A DNA stretch of 64,000 nucleotides from positions 4,650,001-4,714,000 of the forward strand of contig NC_063069.1 of the NCBI RefSeq assembly GCF_022605165.1, given 5' to 3'. Below, piece after piece: positions 12,301 to 23,900 of this stretch. Position numbers and translations under genes: made by a program. This stretch comes from Purpureocillium takamizusanense (taxonomy: Eukaryota > Ascomycota > Sordariomycetes > Hypocreales > Ophiocordycipitaceae). The notes under the pieces were generated by a model. It was given only the letters and a program-made list of their open reading frames with translations, ran no database searches and had not been told where the DNA came from. The stretch's first letter is position 1. Each line of letters begins with the position of its first letter.

Positions 12301-15069
12301 GTCTTGTCGGGGAGGGTCCCCAGAGGTCCTTGCCGTGCTTCTAAAATCTGATCCCAGCACCAGCAAAGCGACTTTGGAGGCAGGATTTCAAGCCGCTACG
12401 GAGGTCAGAGACTTGAACAAACGAGCGGTGATATTCGACCAGCTGCTCAAGAGGGGCGTTAGAGGCGAGCTCGTCGACCAGCAACTCGAGTCGGCCGCGC
12501 GATACGGCGAGGAGGGCCAGCAGATCTTGAAAGCTCTGCTCTTGGCTGGAGCCGATCCGAACCACAATAGCGGCGAGGCCGTTGTCGCTGCTACCCGGAG
12601 CGCCTTTATATCGAGCCTAGAACTCCTCCTAGGCCTGTGGAACGACGGCAGTAGCCAGGTACGAGTGTTGATATGCCTCTACGTAAACACGATGCTAACC
12701 AATGCAGCAGAAGAGACCATCCCAGCCAACACTTGTACGCGCCCTCAAGGCCTCTTGGGGTCTCACGCGCGACAATCGCTTTCGAATCATTGGTGATTTG
12801 ATCAAGGCTGGTCTGCAGATTACCGAGGACTTACACATTGCCCTGAATGACGCTGTCAACGAGAACGACCCTGAGGAGCGACTTGTCCGACTGCTTCTCC
12901 AGCATGGTGCTTCGCCCTCTGCTAACGATTGCAAGACGCTTGTCGACGCAGCTCAGAATGCGGCATCTGGGTCTCTCGCGCTTCTCTTGGAGAAGAAGAT
13001 ACCACAGAAGGACATGACGCGTGCCTTCAACCAGTCATTCACGGCGGAGATGTTTGAGAAATGGTTCACGGATGCTGGACTCGAGACGTCGCAGATGCTC
13101 CTGGAGAGGGGCGCGAGCGGAGATGCCATAAGCTCAGCTTTAGTTCTCGTCATGAAGCATTCCACAGCAGAGACGCGCATTTTAGCCGACAGATTCTTCG
13201 ACCTTTTCATGTCTCACAATCTCGACGTCAACTACAACAATGGCGAACCCCTACAGCAGGCTGCGTCGAAGGCAGACGTTCCGTGGACATCGCGTCTCCT
13301 GGAGCTCCATCCTAGCGCCGTGACTCTGTCGCTTTCCTTCCAGTGCATTTTTGATACGGCGCTGTCACAGGATGGTGTCTTGGACCTATTCAAGATGTTT
13401 GCCGAATATCAGGAAGGTGACGCCCGAATCGACGTCTTGATAGGGCAGCAGGGAACGGAGCCTGTGCTTGTGAGGGCAATCAAACAGTACCCAAGGTCGA
13501 CGAAGATTCTCTCCACGCTTCTGGACGCCGGATTCTACTACGACCAGGCAACAACGTGCCAGATTCACGAAGACGTCGACGCGGAGGAAGTCACACTCCT
13601 CACTTGGGCCATCGCACAGCCGCAGAAGCGTGTCAGCACGGGCGTCATTGAACTTCTCATCGAGAGAGGCGGTGAGTCTTGTTTGTTTCCTGTAGCATCG
13701 CAAACATTTACTGACAGTCCGTGTAGCCAAGGTCAATGTAGAGTCAAGCCTGTCGCAAACAACCCCGCTGATGCTGGCTGTGCAAACAAAGCGGCCTGAC
13801 CTGGTCAAATCATTGCTACTAGAAGGTGCCGACGCCGACGCCATCGACTACCTAGGCAGGACGTCTCTATCTATGGCGACGCACATTGGTGGCGACATTG
13901 CCGTCCAAATGATGTCGAGTCTACTTGCGGCTGAACCTGCCAGGGACGACGGTTCACTGCACAATGCGGCCCGAGACCTGAACCTGGCAGCCGTCAAGGT
14001 CCTCGTCCAGTCTGGCCACGACCCGGACTACCCGAGCCAGCTGCATGGTGGGCGAAGCGCACTAGGTGAGGTCTGCCTCCATGGCTCGGACGCTGCAGAA
14101 ATGACTGCGGACCGCGAGCGGGCCATGCAAAAGGTGATGACCTTCCTTATCGATTCCAACTCGGACTTGGCCGTCAGGACGAACGGCAAGTCTCTGTTGT
14201 ATCTCTGCTTCGATGCCGCAGATGCAGTCGTGACCACTCGTGCGCTCCTCAAGAGCGGCATGTGGAAAAATATCAACAAGCCGTTCAACCAATATGTCGA
14301 CGGCAACTATACGTACTCCCCCACCATGTACATTACAAAGGTCCTGGCACAGTCGGATGTCGGCGAGCAACTCTTGTCCGTCCTCCGAGCCAGTAGAGCA
14401 AACGACGTCTTTTTCGCGAACGAGGGCGCACAACCCGAAGGGGCAGTCGGGCTGCCAGAAGACATGGCGGTTCAGGAGCGCGCGCGAAAGGCGCGGGCAA
14501 CCCGCATCGCGGAGGAGACAGAGGAGTTTTCCATAGCGATGGCGCGGAAGCGCGAGATCGCCAGCGTCGAACAGCAGATCCTCGCGCAAAAAGCCGAGAT
14601 GGAAGACGCCCGCCGCCGGAAGCTGTACGGCGAAGACGTCGCCGCCCTTCGCTCCCGCGCCCAGGTGGAGGAGTCGCTCGCGGCCGCCGCCCACCAGCGC
14701 CGCCTAACGGAGCAGCGCGCCGTCGCCGACATGTCGGTGAGCCGCACGCGCGCGCTCGCCTCGACGGAGCTCGAGGCCGAGGAGGCGCGCCAGCGCAAGG
14801 CCCTCGAGTGGGAGGCGCGGCTCAACACGGAGCGCGTCGATAACGCCCGCGCCCTCAGCTCCATCCGCATCAGCGAGCGCCAGGAGGTGGAGCGCATCGA
14901 CAAGGGCGCCGAGAGCCGCATCAAGGGCCGCCTCGACGCCCAGCGCAAGCTCGTAGAGAGCCAGGAGAAGCTCGCGAAGCGCCTGGCAGACGGGCCCAAC
15001 GGCGGGCAGCACATGGGTAACGGCGCCGCGACGGCGAGGCAGATTGGTTATGTCACGGAGTTGAACTGA
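9398..15069 (+). CDS. Giant ankyrin-repeat protein with C-terminal coiled coil
   Basis: A predicted protein of 1855 residues from exons 9398-12658, 12708-13671 and 13727-15069. The introns are 49 and 55 nt; the first has a GCTAAC branch-like site, and its acceptor could lie 3 nt downstream. A Pro-rich N-terminus of about 60 residues precedes a very long array of degenerate ankyrin-type helical repeats (for example SGNAHIVELLLRYGAS, VKSLLLEGADADAIDYLGRT) over roughly residues 140-1600. From about 1655 to 1830 comes a charged Ala/Arg/Glu-rich helix predicted to be a coiled coil. Such proteins usually act as scaffolds; no enzyme domain is visible. The start ATG has an acceptable context, and upstream in-frame sequence lacks character. 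Family function is unknown to me. Confidence 0.88.
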
Positions 15070-15504
15070 AGAAAGAGGACTTGACGGCGGCGGCAGGATA
15101 TAAAGACGAGCCGGCCCGGAACAAGAACGGGAGAAGGAAGCATTTCAGTGAGCGACTTGGGCGTCATGCATGGCGTTTACGGCACATGGGGTTTGAAGGA
15201 TAGCAGATAATGTTTGTTTGACGCGTCACGACAGCATTGCCAAAATAGCATGAAAGGGTTATTAGCTCTTGTGTGTAACATTGATTTCCCATAGCTCCTT
15301 TACGCCCTGGTCGCATTCAGTGCTACATGATACACTCTGAGCCAGTGCCAATGACAACAAAGTACATGCATGCGATGCCCGCTCAGAAATGCCCCCGAGG
15401 CGAAATGCACAAGCAGCAACAAGCCCCTTCAAGAGTACACCTGACTTCTCCTTCAGCAAGGTTGACGAGATACTGGACGAAGCCATACTGCCACCACCCG
15501 TTGA

Positions 15505-18351
15505 CTACTTGCCCTCTCTGCGCGTCATTTTGATGGAATCGGCGCCCGTCTCCACGACGCGGTACTTATCCGCGTCGCCTAAGCCGCTCGCCGCCTTCTC
15601 AAACGCCTCGTCGGATCGGTCGCACAGGGCGTCCAAGTCCTCATCGCCGAGAACGTCATCTCCGCCGGACGCCTGGTACACGAGGCCATCCCGAAGGAGG
15701 AGCGCGCGCAGCGTCTCGGCGTCGACGCTCTGATCTTCCTTGTTGTCCATTTTCTGGCCCATGGTTCGGAACCCGCCCTTGCGGATGACAAGCTTCTCGA
15801 GCCGACGCTTGGCGTCGGCGGACATGAGGAGAGATTCCTCGACGGTGTCCTTGGTCGCCAGGCGGTAGACAATGACCGGACGGGTTTGACCTATGCGGTG
15901 ACAGCGATCCTGGGCTTGTAGATCTTGTTGCGGGTTAAAGTCAGAGTCGAACAGAATCACGGTATCGGCAGAGGCAAGATTGATGCCCTGCCCACCAGCT
16001 CTGGTCGAGAGCAAGAAAAGTCTATGCTTTGGGTCGTTGTTGAAGTCGTGAATCTGTTGACGGCGACTGTCTTGTGACACCGACCCGTCAATGCGGCAGA
16101 CATTCCAGCCGCGCAGCTCCCTGCTGTAATCCTCAAGGATGTCGAGTTGGGTTGTAAATTGCGAAAAGATGAGGACTTTGTGGCCGTCATCGAACAGCCT
16201 TGGCAACAGTCTGTCCAGCAGCAGCATCTTGCCGGATGCAGTCACGATAGACTCATCGACTTGAATCGTCGCGCTTGTTGCCCAAGGGCTGTAGAAATTG
16301 TGTGGGCTGTTACAAACCAGCCGCAGTTGGGCCAACGGATTACCCAGCTTCTTCTGAGCAATTTGTTTTTCTATAGAAAGGTTAGCCATGACATAAACTT
16401 GTGGTCGGGGGCCGTTGAGACACTTACTTGCTAGCTCGAGGGTTTCCGCAAGCTCAATCTCTTCCGGAGACCTCGAGTCGACCGACTCTTCCTCCTCATC
16501 ACTCTGAAGCTCTTCCGCTAACTTAGCTTCAAAAGCGTCATCAGACAAGGCATCTTCTTCGTCGGAGACCGCATCCATGTACGTCTTTGACTTGCGTGTC
16601 CGTCCTCGCGTACTTGCTGGAGTCGAACCCCTACTCGACTTTGCACTTTTGGATTCGGAAACGATCGACGTCGGTGGGTTTTTGCGCTTCGTCTTTACAC
16701 TCTGCTTGGCAGGCGTCTGGACGGGAGTCGGCAAGCTGGCTGCTGACTTCTTCCCGCTTCCAGGTCCTCTCTTTCCCATCATCAAAGTGAAAGCGTTCGG
16801 CGCGGCCGACACGGCACGGTCCTCGGTCTTTTTGGATCGCGGGCTTTGACGCACAGGCAAGGACAATTTCTTGCCCTTGGCGCTTCTAGAGGTCGATGCA
16901 GGAGTGGTTTGTTCGCCCGAAGGGGACACAGCTCTAGTCGACCGACCAGTCGGTGTCTCGCTCATAATCTTCTCCACGACCTTATTCTCGAGATAGGCTC
17001 GGGTGTCAATCTCTTTGTCGGTGAACGCGTTGTACAAGTCCGTTTGCTCCTTGGTCATGGGAGCAAACAGGACGTATTCTCGCTTCTTTGGAAGATACGC
17101 AGCCACGTCTTGCTTGATGCGTCGAAGCAAGAGGGGTTGAAGGATAAGGTGAATTTTCTTCACCAGATCCTGCTTCATGCGATCGCCGATGAATTCTTCT
17201 GTTCCTTTCTCATCCTCCAAGTCCGAGAAGTCGAACCAACTTTCGAACGCCTCCCAATCTGTGAAGATATTGGGAAGAAGAAAGTGTAGGAGCGACCAGA
17301 GTTCTTTGAGGTTGTTCTGCAAAGGCGTCCCGGTGATGAGAAGACGTGTCGCAGAGGAAAATTGCCGCAGCTGCTGGAACAGCTTAGCTTCGGCATTCTT
17401 CATTCGATGGCCCTCGTCCTTGAATCGTGTCAGCCAAAGATTCTGAGGCTTCAGGGTGAGTCACGTACAATTATGATAAACTCCCAATTGATACGGGAGA
17501 GGTTGTGTTGGTCTCTTAGGACCATCTCGTAGGACGTGCACACGACGGGAAATTTCGTGGTAGGGCGTCCATGATTGAGATTGCGCAACATTTTGGTTTT
17601 GAAAATGTCCTCTCGTTGTTGCTGATTCCCGTGATACATGACCACGGGGATAGATGGAGTCCACTTGTGGAACTCGTCCATCCAGTTCGAGAGAGTGCTA
17701 AGCGGCGCGACAATCAAGTGCGGCCCCAGATAGCCTTCCTGTTCACGCAGGAGCGCAATGAGGGCAATCGTTTGGACAGTTTTGCCTGCGTTGGTCAGTC
17801 CTGACGAGTCGCAAAACGAAAGTTCAAAAGGACTCACCGAGACCCATCTCGTCAGCGAGTATGCCGCTCATGCCTTGCGAGCAAATCTCAAACATCCATG
17901 TAAGGCCCTCCAACTGGTAGTCTCTCATTGTTCCCCCAACCATGCATTTGGGCTGGCTGGCCATTTGCAGATTGTGATCTCCAAGTGTCTTGCCGTCCAG
18001 GCTGCTGCCCACGCGGCCGAGCACCTGGGTCTTCTTGGTGAGAATGTCGCTAAACGCGGCACTCTTCATGAGGAGCTCGTCGAGCTCACGGGCCTTGGCC
18101 TCCCTTTCTGACTTGGTCTCAGCTTTCTTCTTCCTCTTCCTCTTTTGCGCCAATGCCGCCTTGCGCCTCTCTGCCTCGGCCTTTAGGTTGTCCTCACGGG
18201 CTTGCTCCTCCTCTTTGACGAGGCTGTCGTCGACCAATTCGATCTCCTCGTGTTTGGGGGATGCCTCCTCGGGAGGCGAGCTCGGCGCGCTGGTCATTTC
18301 GTTGGTCTTCGACAGTATCGAATCGACATCGGATGTTGCGGGCGAGTCCAT
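15505..18351 (-). CDS. IRC5: SNF2-family chromatin remodeller, LSH/HELLS type (yeast Irc5)
   Basis: A nuclear ATP-dependent DNA translocase of the LSH/HELLS/DDM1 group (Irc5 in yeast, MUS-30 in Neurospora), linked to heterochromatin and genome stability. Exons are 17838-18351, 17469-17785, 16428-17418 and 15505-16370, giving 895 residues; introns are 52, 50 and 57 nt. Motifs in order: coiled-coil KRKRKKK region, [12 protein letters not shown], Walker A ADEMGLGKT (about residue 167-175, split by intron 1), DEGHRMKN (278-285, the DEGH variant typical of this group), TGTPLQNN (about 306), then helicase lobe 2 with [22 protein letters not shown] and HRIGQ. A low-complexity, mixed basic/acidic insertion of about 170 residues (about 432-600) separates the lobes. 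It shares a roughly 0.86-kb promoter region with the Arc1-like gene. Confidence 0.93.
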
Positions 18352-19212
18352 GATTGCCCGTGCACGAGTGTCGCCACCCTCACGGATGGTCGCTGCTGGT
18401 GTGTGAGGCTCCGAAAGGTTCAATTGCGGTGTTGCCAATTTCGAGAAGGGTTGAACACTCAAGAGCACAAGGATTCACAGGTCGGAGGCTATCAGCAGAT
18501 AATATGATGGGTTGGTGCACAAGTGGCGGCCGTGCGACAGCTGGTCGCAGTCGATGATGCGTTCAAGCCAGGTGTCTGATCCAAAAAGCAACTGCACAAA
18601 ATATTCAAAGCAGATCGATGAAACAGCTGCGAGCCCAGTCGCCAGCTGGAATCCGTCGCCAGGTGATTGACAGGCTCAGGGCCAGGCCAGGCACGCACGC
18701 GCGGGGCAGATCGAGTGGCAAAGATGGTGGCGAGCAGAGACAGATTCACGATCGGGTCGGGTGCAAGGGCGCAGGCCGACGCGCCTTCCCTAAAAGTCAT
18801 GACGCAGCGGGAACGCGAAACGGCAGCGCGGTCACGGGCCAACGCGTAAAGAGGAAAAAGCAACGGTCAAGCCACAGCGGTCAGCCACGCACTGTTCCAG
18901 TAGTAACCTTAGTACGTAGCAGTACCATGCACTAGCCACTAAAGCCACCCTCTGTGCCTCAGGCCGATTGATCCCCTGCAGCAAACCCAATTGCCCCTCC
19001 TGAACCCCGCCGTGTTGGCACAGAAATATTTGCCCAGCGTGCGGGTCGCAGCCATCGAGTCACGCATCACCACACCGCACCGCACACGCTGCAACTTGAG
19101 AGAAGAGCCGGCGACGACGGCCCTTTTCTCACACTCTACACGAGTCTTCAAACTGTCTTTCCTACGCGCCTCCTTCCGTCCCGCCGCTCGCTACCTCGCC
19201 CGACTGCCCAGA
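18352..19212. promoter_or_regulatory. Divergent promoter region between the LSH-type and Arc1-like genes
   Basis: An 861-bp space between two divergently transcribed housekeeping-type genes. Frames continue upstream of both chosen ATGs but lack family sequence, so I treat them as leaders. No individual factor site is claimed. Confidence 0.45.
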
Positions 19213-20409
19213 ATGGCCGCCTTCAGCTCCCAGACCTACTCCCCCACCGAGGAGGCCGAGATCCAGCAGTGGCTCACCACCTCGGAGCGTCTCAAGACGG
19301 CCGGCGACGACAAGGCCTCCATCCTCGACACCCTCAACAGCCACCTCGCCAGCCGCACCACCCTTCTCGGCAGCAAGCCCAGCAAGGCTGACGTCGCTAT
19401 CTACGAGACCCTCTCCCCCCTCGTCTCCGCCTGGTCCCCCGACGAGCGCACCGGCGAGAAGGGCCGCCCGCACATCGTCCGCCACCTCGACTTCGTCCAG
19501 AACTCGCCCCAGTTCGGCCTCGGCCTCAAGGACGAGCAAAAGGTCAACGTTGATCAGGACGACGTCCGCTACGTCAAGCCCCCCGTCGATGCCAAGGCTG
19601 AGAAGGAGCGATTGAAGAAGGAGAAGGCTGCCGCCGCTGCCGCCGCCGCGGGCGGTGACAACAAGGAGGCCAACCTGGTGGACCGCACCAAGGAAAAGGT
19701 CAAGGAGAAGGCCGCCGAGGCCAAGGGTGCTGCCGCTGCCGCCGTCGGGGCGGACAAGCCTAAGAAGGAGAAGAAGGAGAAGGCTCCCAAGCCTCAAAAG
19801 GCAGCCCCCGCTCCCGCTCCCCTCAGCCCTGCGCTGATCGATCTTCGTGTCGGCCACATCCTCAAGGCCGTCAACCACCCCGATGCCGACTCTCTCTACG
19901 TCTCGACTATTGCCATGGGCGACCCTGCGTCCGAGGATACCGTCGAATACGAGGGCCGGGTCTGCCGCACCGTCTGCTCCGGTCTCAACGGCCTCATCCC
20001 CTTGGCAGAGATGCAAGGCCGCAAGGTCGTGGTCGTCTGCAACCTCAAGCCCGTCAAGATGCGCGGCATCAAGTCCAGCGCCATGGTTCTCGCCGCCTCC
20101 CCCAAGATCAAGGAGGGTGAGGTCGACGACCACAAGGGTCCCGTCGAGCTCGTGAGTCCGCCCGAGGGCTCCAAGGCCGGCGACCGTGTCTTCTTCGAGG
20201 GCTGGAGGGGCGAGCCTGAGGGCCAGCTGAACCCCAAGAAGAAAATTTGGGAGACTTTCCAGCCGGGTTTCACTACCAATGACAACCTTGAGGTGGCTTT
20301 CGATGCAAGCGCCGTGCAGCAGCTCGGTAAGACGGATGTCGGGAAGCTGGTGGCCGAGAGCGGTGGCGTGTGCACCGTTCAGACCCTCAAGGGTGCTACG
20401 GTCAGGTAA
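19213..20409 (+). CDS. ARC1: Arc1-like tRNA-binding cofactor (EMAP-II/tRNA_bind domain)
   Basis: A 398-residue intronless protein. The N-terminal part (about 1-115) is a GST-C-like domain that in yeast Arc1 docks aminoacyl-tRNA synthetases. The middle (about 120-200) is rich in Lys, Ala and Glu and should bind tRNA nonspecifically. The C-terminal domain (about 210-398) is the EMAP-II-type OB fold, with LIDLRVGHILKAVNHPDADSL, VCSGLNGLIPLAEM and GIKSSAMVLAAS. The role is to deliver tRNA to cytosolic methionyl- and glutamyl-tRNA synthetases (family knowledge). The start at 19213 fits the domain boundary; in-frame sequence upstream is unlike the family. Confidence 0.93.
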   Translation: MAAFSSQTYSPTEEAEIQQWLTTSERLKTAGDDKASILDTLNSHLASRTTLLGSKPSKADVAIYETLSPLVSAWSPDERTGEKGRPHIVRHLDFVQNSPQFGLGLKDEQKVNVDQDDVRYVKPPVDAKAEKERLKKEKAAAAAAAAGGDNKEANLVDRTKEKVKEKAAEAKGAAAAAVGADKPKKEKKEKAPKPQKAAPAPAPLSPALIDLRVGHILKAVNHPDADSLYVSTIAMGDPASEDTVEYEGRVCRTVCSGLNGLIPLAEMQGRKVVVVCNLKPVKMRGIKSSAMVLAASPKIKEGEVDDHKGPVELVSPPEGSKAGDRVFFEGWRGEPEGQLNPKKKIWETFQPGFTTNDNLEVAFDASAVQQLGKTDVGKLVAESGGVCTVQTLKGATVR

Positions 20410-20958
20410 TGTGTTAGATTGCCTGAATAGAGAAACAGAGCTGTGTCAAGATGCCATATTCAATCGTGAGGCGAGATAATCCGTAACTTAGGGGAAAGGG
20501 CGTGCCTCAAAGCTCATTTACGCAGGGTAGGTCAAATTTATCCAACAAGCCAACCAAAAGTCGCAAAAAAACCTCGCGATTGCTACAATGCCGCACCATA
20601 TAGATTTGAAGTCATTTCTGTTTATCTTACACTGGTCTTTGGGCCTGCAAACGTCATGCAGGTGCCAGAACAGGCATATTTTTACAGCCATAGATGTACC
20701 TCCGCATACGTTCATCTAGATCGATAGCTTGAGAGACACCCATCTTGCCTCGTCCCAGCTCTAAAGCCGTCTTTGTCTTTTCCCGACACCCCTGTAATGC
20801 GCCGCTGAAATGATATACAAAGGGCGCCGCCTGGCGTCTCACCGAAAATCGCCGCCGAAAATGCCAAATCGCTGTGCTTCAAAGTTCAAAGCGCCATGCT
20901 CCAGTACATCGTCTCTGTGTCATGTTGTACAATATGCGTCTCCGTCTTTCGAAGTCGC
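20410..20958. other. Convergent 3' region
   Basis: About 0.55 kb between the Arc1-like stop and the Rpo41 stop. It is AT-richer than its surroundings and fits two 3' UTRs. No gene is seen. Confidence 0.5.
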
Positions 20959-23900
20959 TCAAGAGAAAAAGTATTTGCTCTCGCGCAGACGTGTTACGTC
21001 AAAGTCGCCCTGATATGCCATTAGTCTCCTAGTTCTGAGCGTTTACTTGGATTTAGACTCACCTTCTTGGGGATGGCCGGAATGGTCAAGGGCAACCAGA
21101 CCGGCAAGGGGGTGCGACGGGCCTTGACTTTGCTGCGCTTCTGGCTCGTCATCTGCATTTCGAAGTGCGTTGACTTCATGTCCTCCATGATTCGCTTAGA
21201 CATCTCCACGGCATCAATGGCGCTAGAGTCTTCAGCGTCAACCTCGCCGTCATCATCCTCCATCATCTCCTCGCGAATCTCCTTTACCGTCGATACCCCA
21301 TCCTCATCTTCGGGGATGTCTCCGAGGCCAATGTCCTTGGAATCCTCGCGGATGCTGACATCGACCTCAGCAGCAGACATCTCCTCGTAGACCGACGCCG
21401 GGGTGATTATTTTCTTCGCGATTTCAAGGTCCCAAGGATTACCCGACAGGCGGAGCGAATTGCGCTTGTGCTCTAGGAGCAGCTCTTCCTTGGGGGAGAG
21501 CTTGCTGTTCTTGCGCAGTTCTTTGATCTTCTTCGCTACGGGAGTCAACGGGTCGATGTGCGCGAGATACAAGGAGCCCTTATGACGCGCTTCGAACTCG
21601 GTGGCAAGGCGTCCGACAACATCCTCCTCGTGTATTTTAATGAAGGCGTCTCGGATGACGCCATTCATGGTGTCGATGTCGGCGGCGTGCGTCCAAAACG
21701 AGTCGTGCACGGCGGCGAAGCTGAGGCCTAGCTCATGGCATTGCAATGCCGACAGCAGCATGTGGCTCGCATCCAGGGAGTGAATGAAGTTGGGGGGGAA
21801 TCCCTGGAGCTGCTTTTTGCGATTGACCGGGTCTGTCTGCTCGTTCACCGGGCAGACCATGGCCTGCAAACAGGTGCGGATCTCCCGGGTGTTGCTCTTG
21901 CGGTAGGGCTGCGCGACGGGCATTCTCAGGGGCGTGGTCCAGACGACGGTCGAGCGGAACTGTTGGGCTAGCTCCTCGAAGCCAGATTTGGCCGCTGTCG
22001 AGCTCTTCCTGCCCCTTTTCGCACGGGTCGGGTTGTCCACTTTGCCATCTGCGTACGAATCGGCAATCTGCTGCAACTGCGAGGGAGTCAAGGCCCTGCA
22101 GACCCGCCCACCGATCTCGCCAAGCCAGTATTGTATGTCGTGTGCGCCTCGGAACATGGTTGCGAGCGCATTGAAGATGTGTCTCGCAATGTAGGTGGAC
22201 AGCAAAATATTTGGGATGCCGCATTCCTTTCCTAGGTTCGGATAGAGGGCGTCTATTTGCTTGCAAACCTGCTTCTTCGCCCCTGCGAAAGTGACGCCGT
22301 ACACATTCGTCATGACGGTCTGCTTGACGACCTTGCGAGTAATCTTGCCCTGCAGAATCTCGCCGAAACGGTTCTTGGCGGCCGCATCTTTGTCGATGGC
22401 TTGCTTTACAAGATCTGCAACGGCGGAGTAGACGTCTGCGGGACGATCGCCGGGCTCCAGATTGACCTGCTTCGCGCCCCAGGTGTCACCGCCTAGGGCG
22501 GCATAGTGCTGTAGACCGTTGCAGGTGCCGTCCTGATGGACAGGTAGTTCGGATACAAACTTAGTCGGGTCCGGAAGATCAAGCGCAGCCTTCAACTCAA
22601 AACAAGCAGCGAGGCATTGCCAGGGATCTTCGGCTTTGAGCCACCAGCGGCTACCAGCAAGCGGGTTTGTGGCCGAGTTGACAATATTAGCAACGTTGTC
22701 GTTGGCAAACGCCTCTCGCTCGTCGAAACTGGACTTGTCGAGGCCGTACAGGTTGGCGAGGTGGATCTTGAGCCAGCGAAGGCCCCTTTCGCCTAGCTCT
22801 TTGCCCTTGGCGAACTTGAGAATTGCACGCGTGTGATCTGCGCCCATGTGATTGAGGTACGTCGGCATGGGGTAAGCGCGTCCACGGTAGTCGACGTTGT
22901 GAGGAAAGTAGATGGTTTGGTTCCTGAATGTGCGGGCAATCTCGAGCTGAAGATTCATGAAGCAACGCTGAGAGTGGAGCCCAGACCTCTCGTTCTCGAT
23001 AGCCTTGACGGCGCGGGCCCAATTTCGCCGAACAAGGGGATCGCCGTCAGAGTCGGGTTCGGGTGGGTGCTCGAGTTTCGGATTCAGTGGCGGCATGTTG
23101 GCGATTTCTTCACCAGAGTTCCAAGCCTCCATCATGACGTTGAGAACGTTCTTGTTGATTTTCCATGGGGTTTTGCCGAGAATGTCAAGGCCCTTCAACA
23201 CCTTGTCCATATCACCGCACTTGATGGCAGCGTTGGTGTACAGCCGCTGCTCAACATCGCCAGGTGTTACTCTGACGAGGCTTGTTTTGCTGTCGAGGAA
23301 TCCGCCTTCGTTGAATCGTTTCCACGGTTTTGGTTCCACAACCATTGGCAGGTGTTTGGCGATGAAGTCTCCTACTGGCTCTCGCTTCAGCTGGTCCACC
23401 AGTCGGGAGTTCAGGAACAAGACGCCGACCTTCTTTCCCTTGCGAGGCTGCACGAAATGGTGAAAGGCCGGCAGTTCTTGGCCGACGATTGTCTTGGTTG
23501 CTGGGTCCTCGGCAGTGGCCTTGATCTTGGCCGTCTCGATCAAGGTCTTGAGGAGGAATGAGCCAACTTGTGCACTGACAAACATGGACCAAGGTTTTTG
23601 GGCCGCCTCATTGAGAGATTGCTCCGCCTCGGTTGAGTCGGTGATCAAGGTCGTCGCCTTGCTATCGGTCTGCTCGAGATCCTGTGCGTTGTCTGAAGGC
23701 TGACCGTTGAACCGAACGTTTCTCCGTCGCCTAGACTTCTTCGCCACGTCCTTTCGTTGCAGTTCGATATCCTCTTGCACTAGCTTTGATAGGTTCGAAA
23801 TGAGCTTGCTCACGACGAGGCCTTTATCGGCACCCTGCATCGCTCCAAGGTTGAGAACAGAAAGAATGGTGACGGCGGCAAGTCTGGCAGGGTCCGCCTG

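Noticed and set aside
16371..16427. Reading straight through this stretch of the LSH-type gene
   Set aside because: The 57 bases have no stop, but they have GTAAGT and TATAG ends plus a CTAAC branch site. Removing them gives the more conserved sequence before [15 protein letters not shown].
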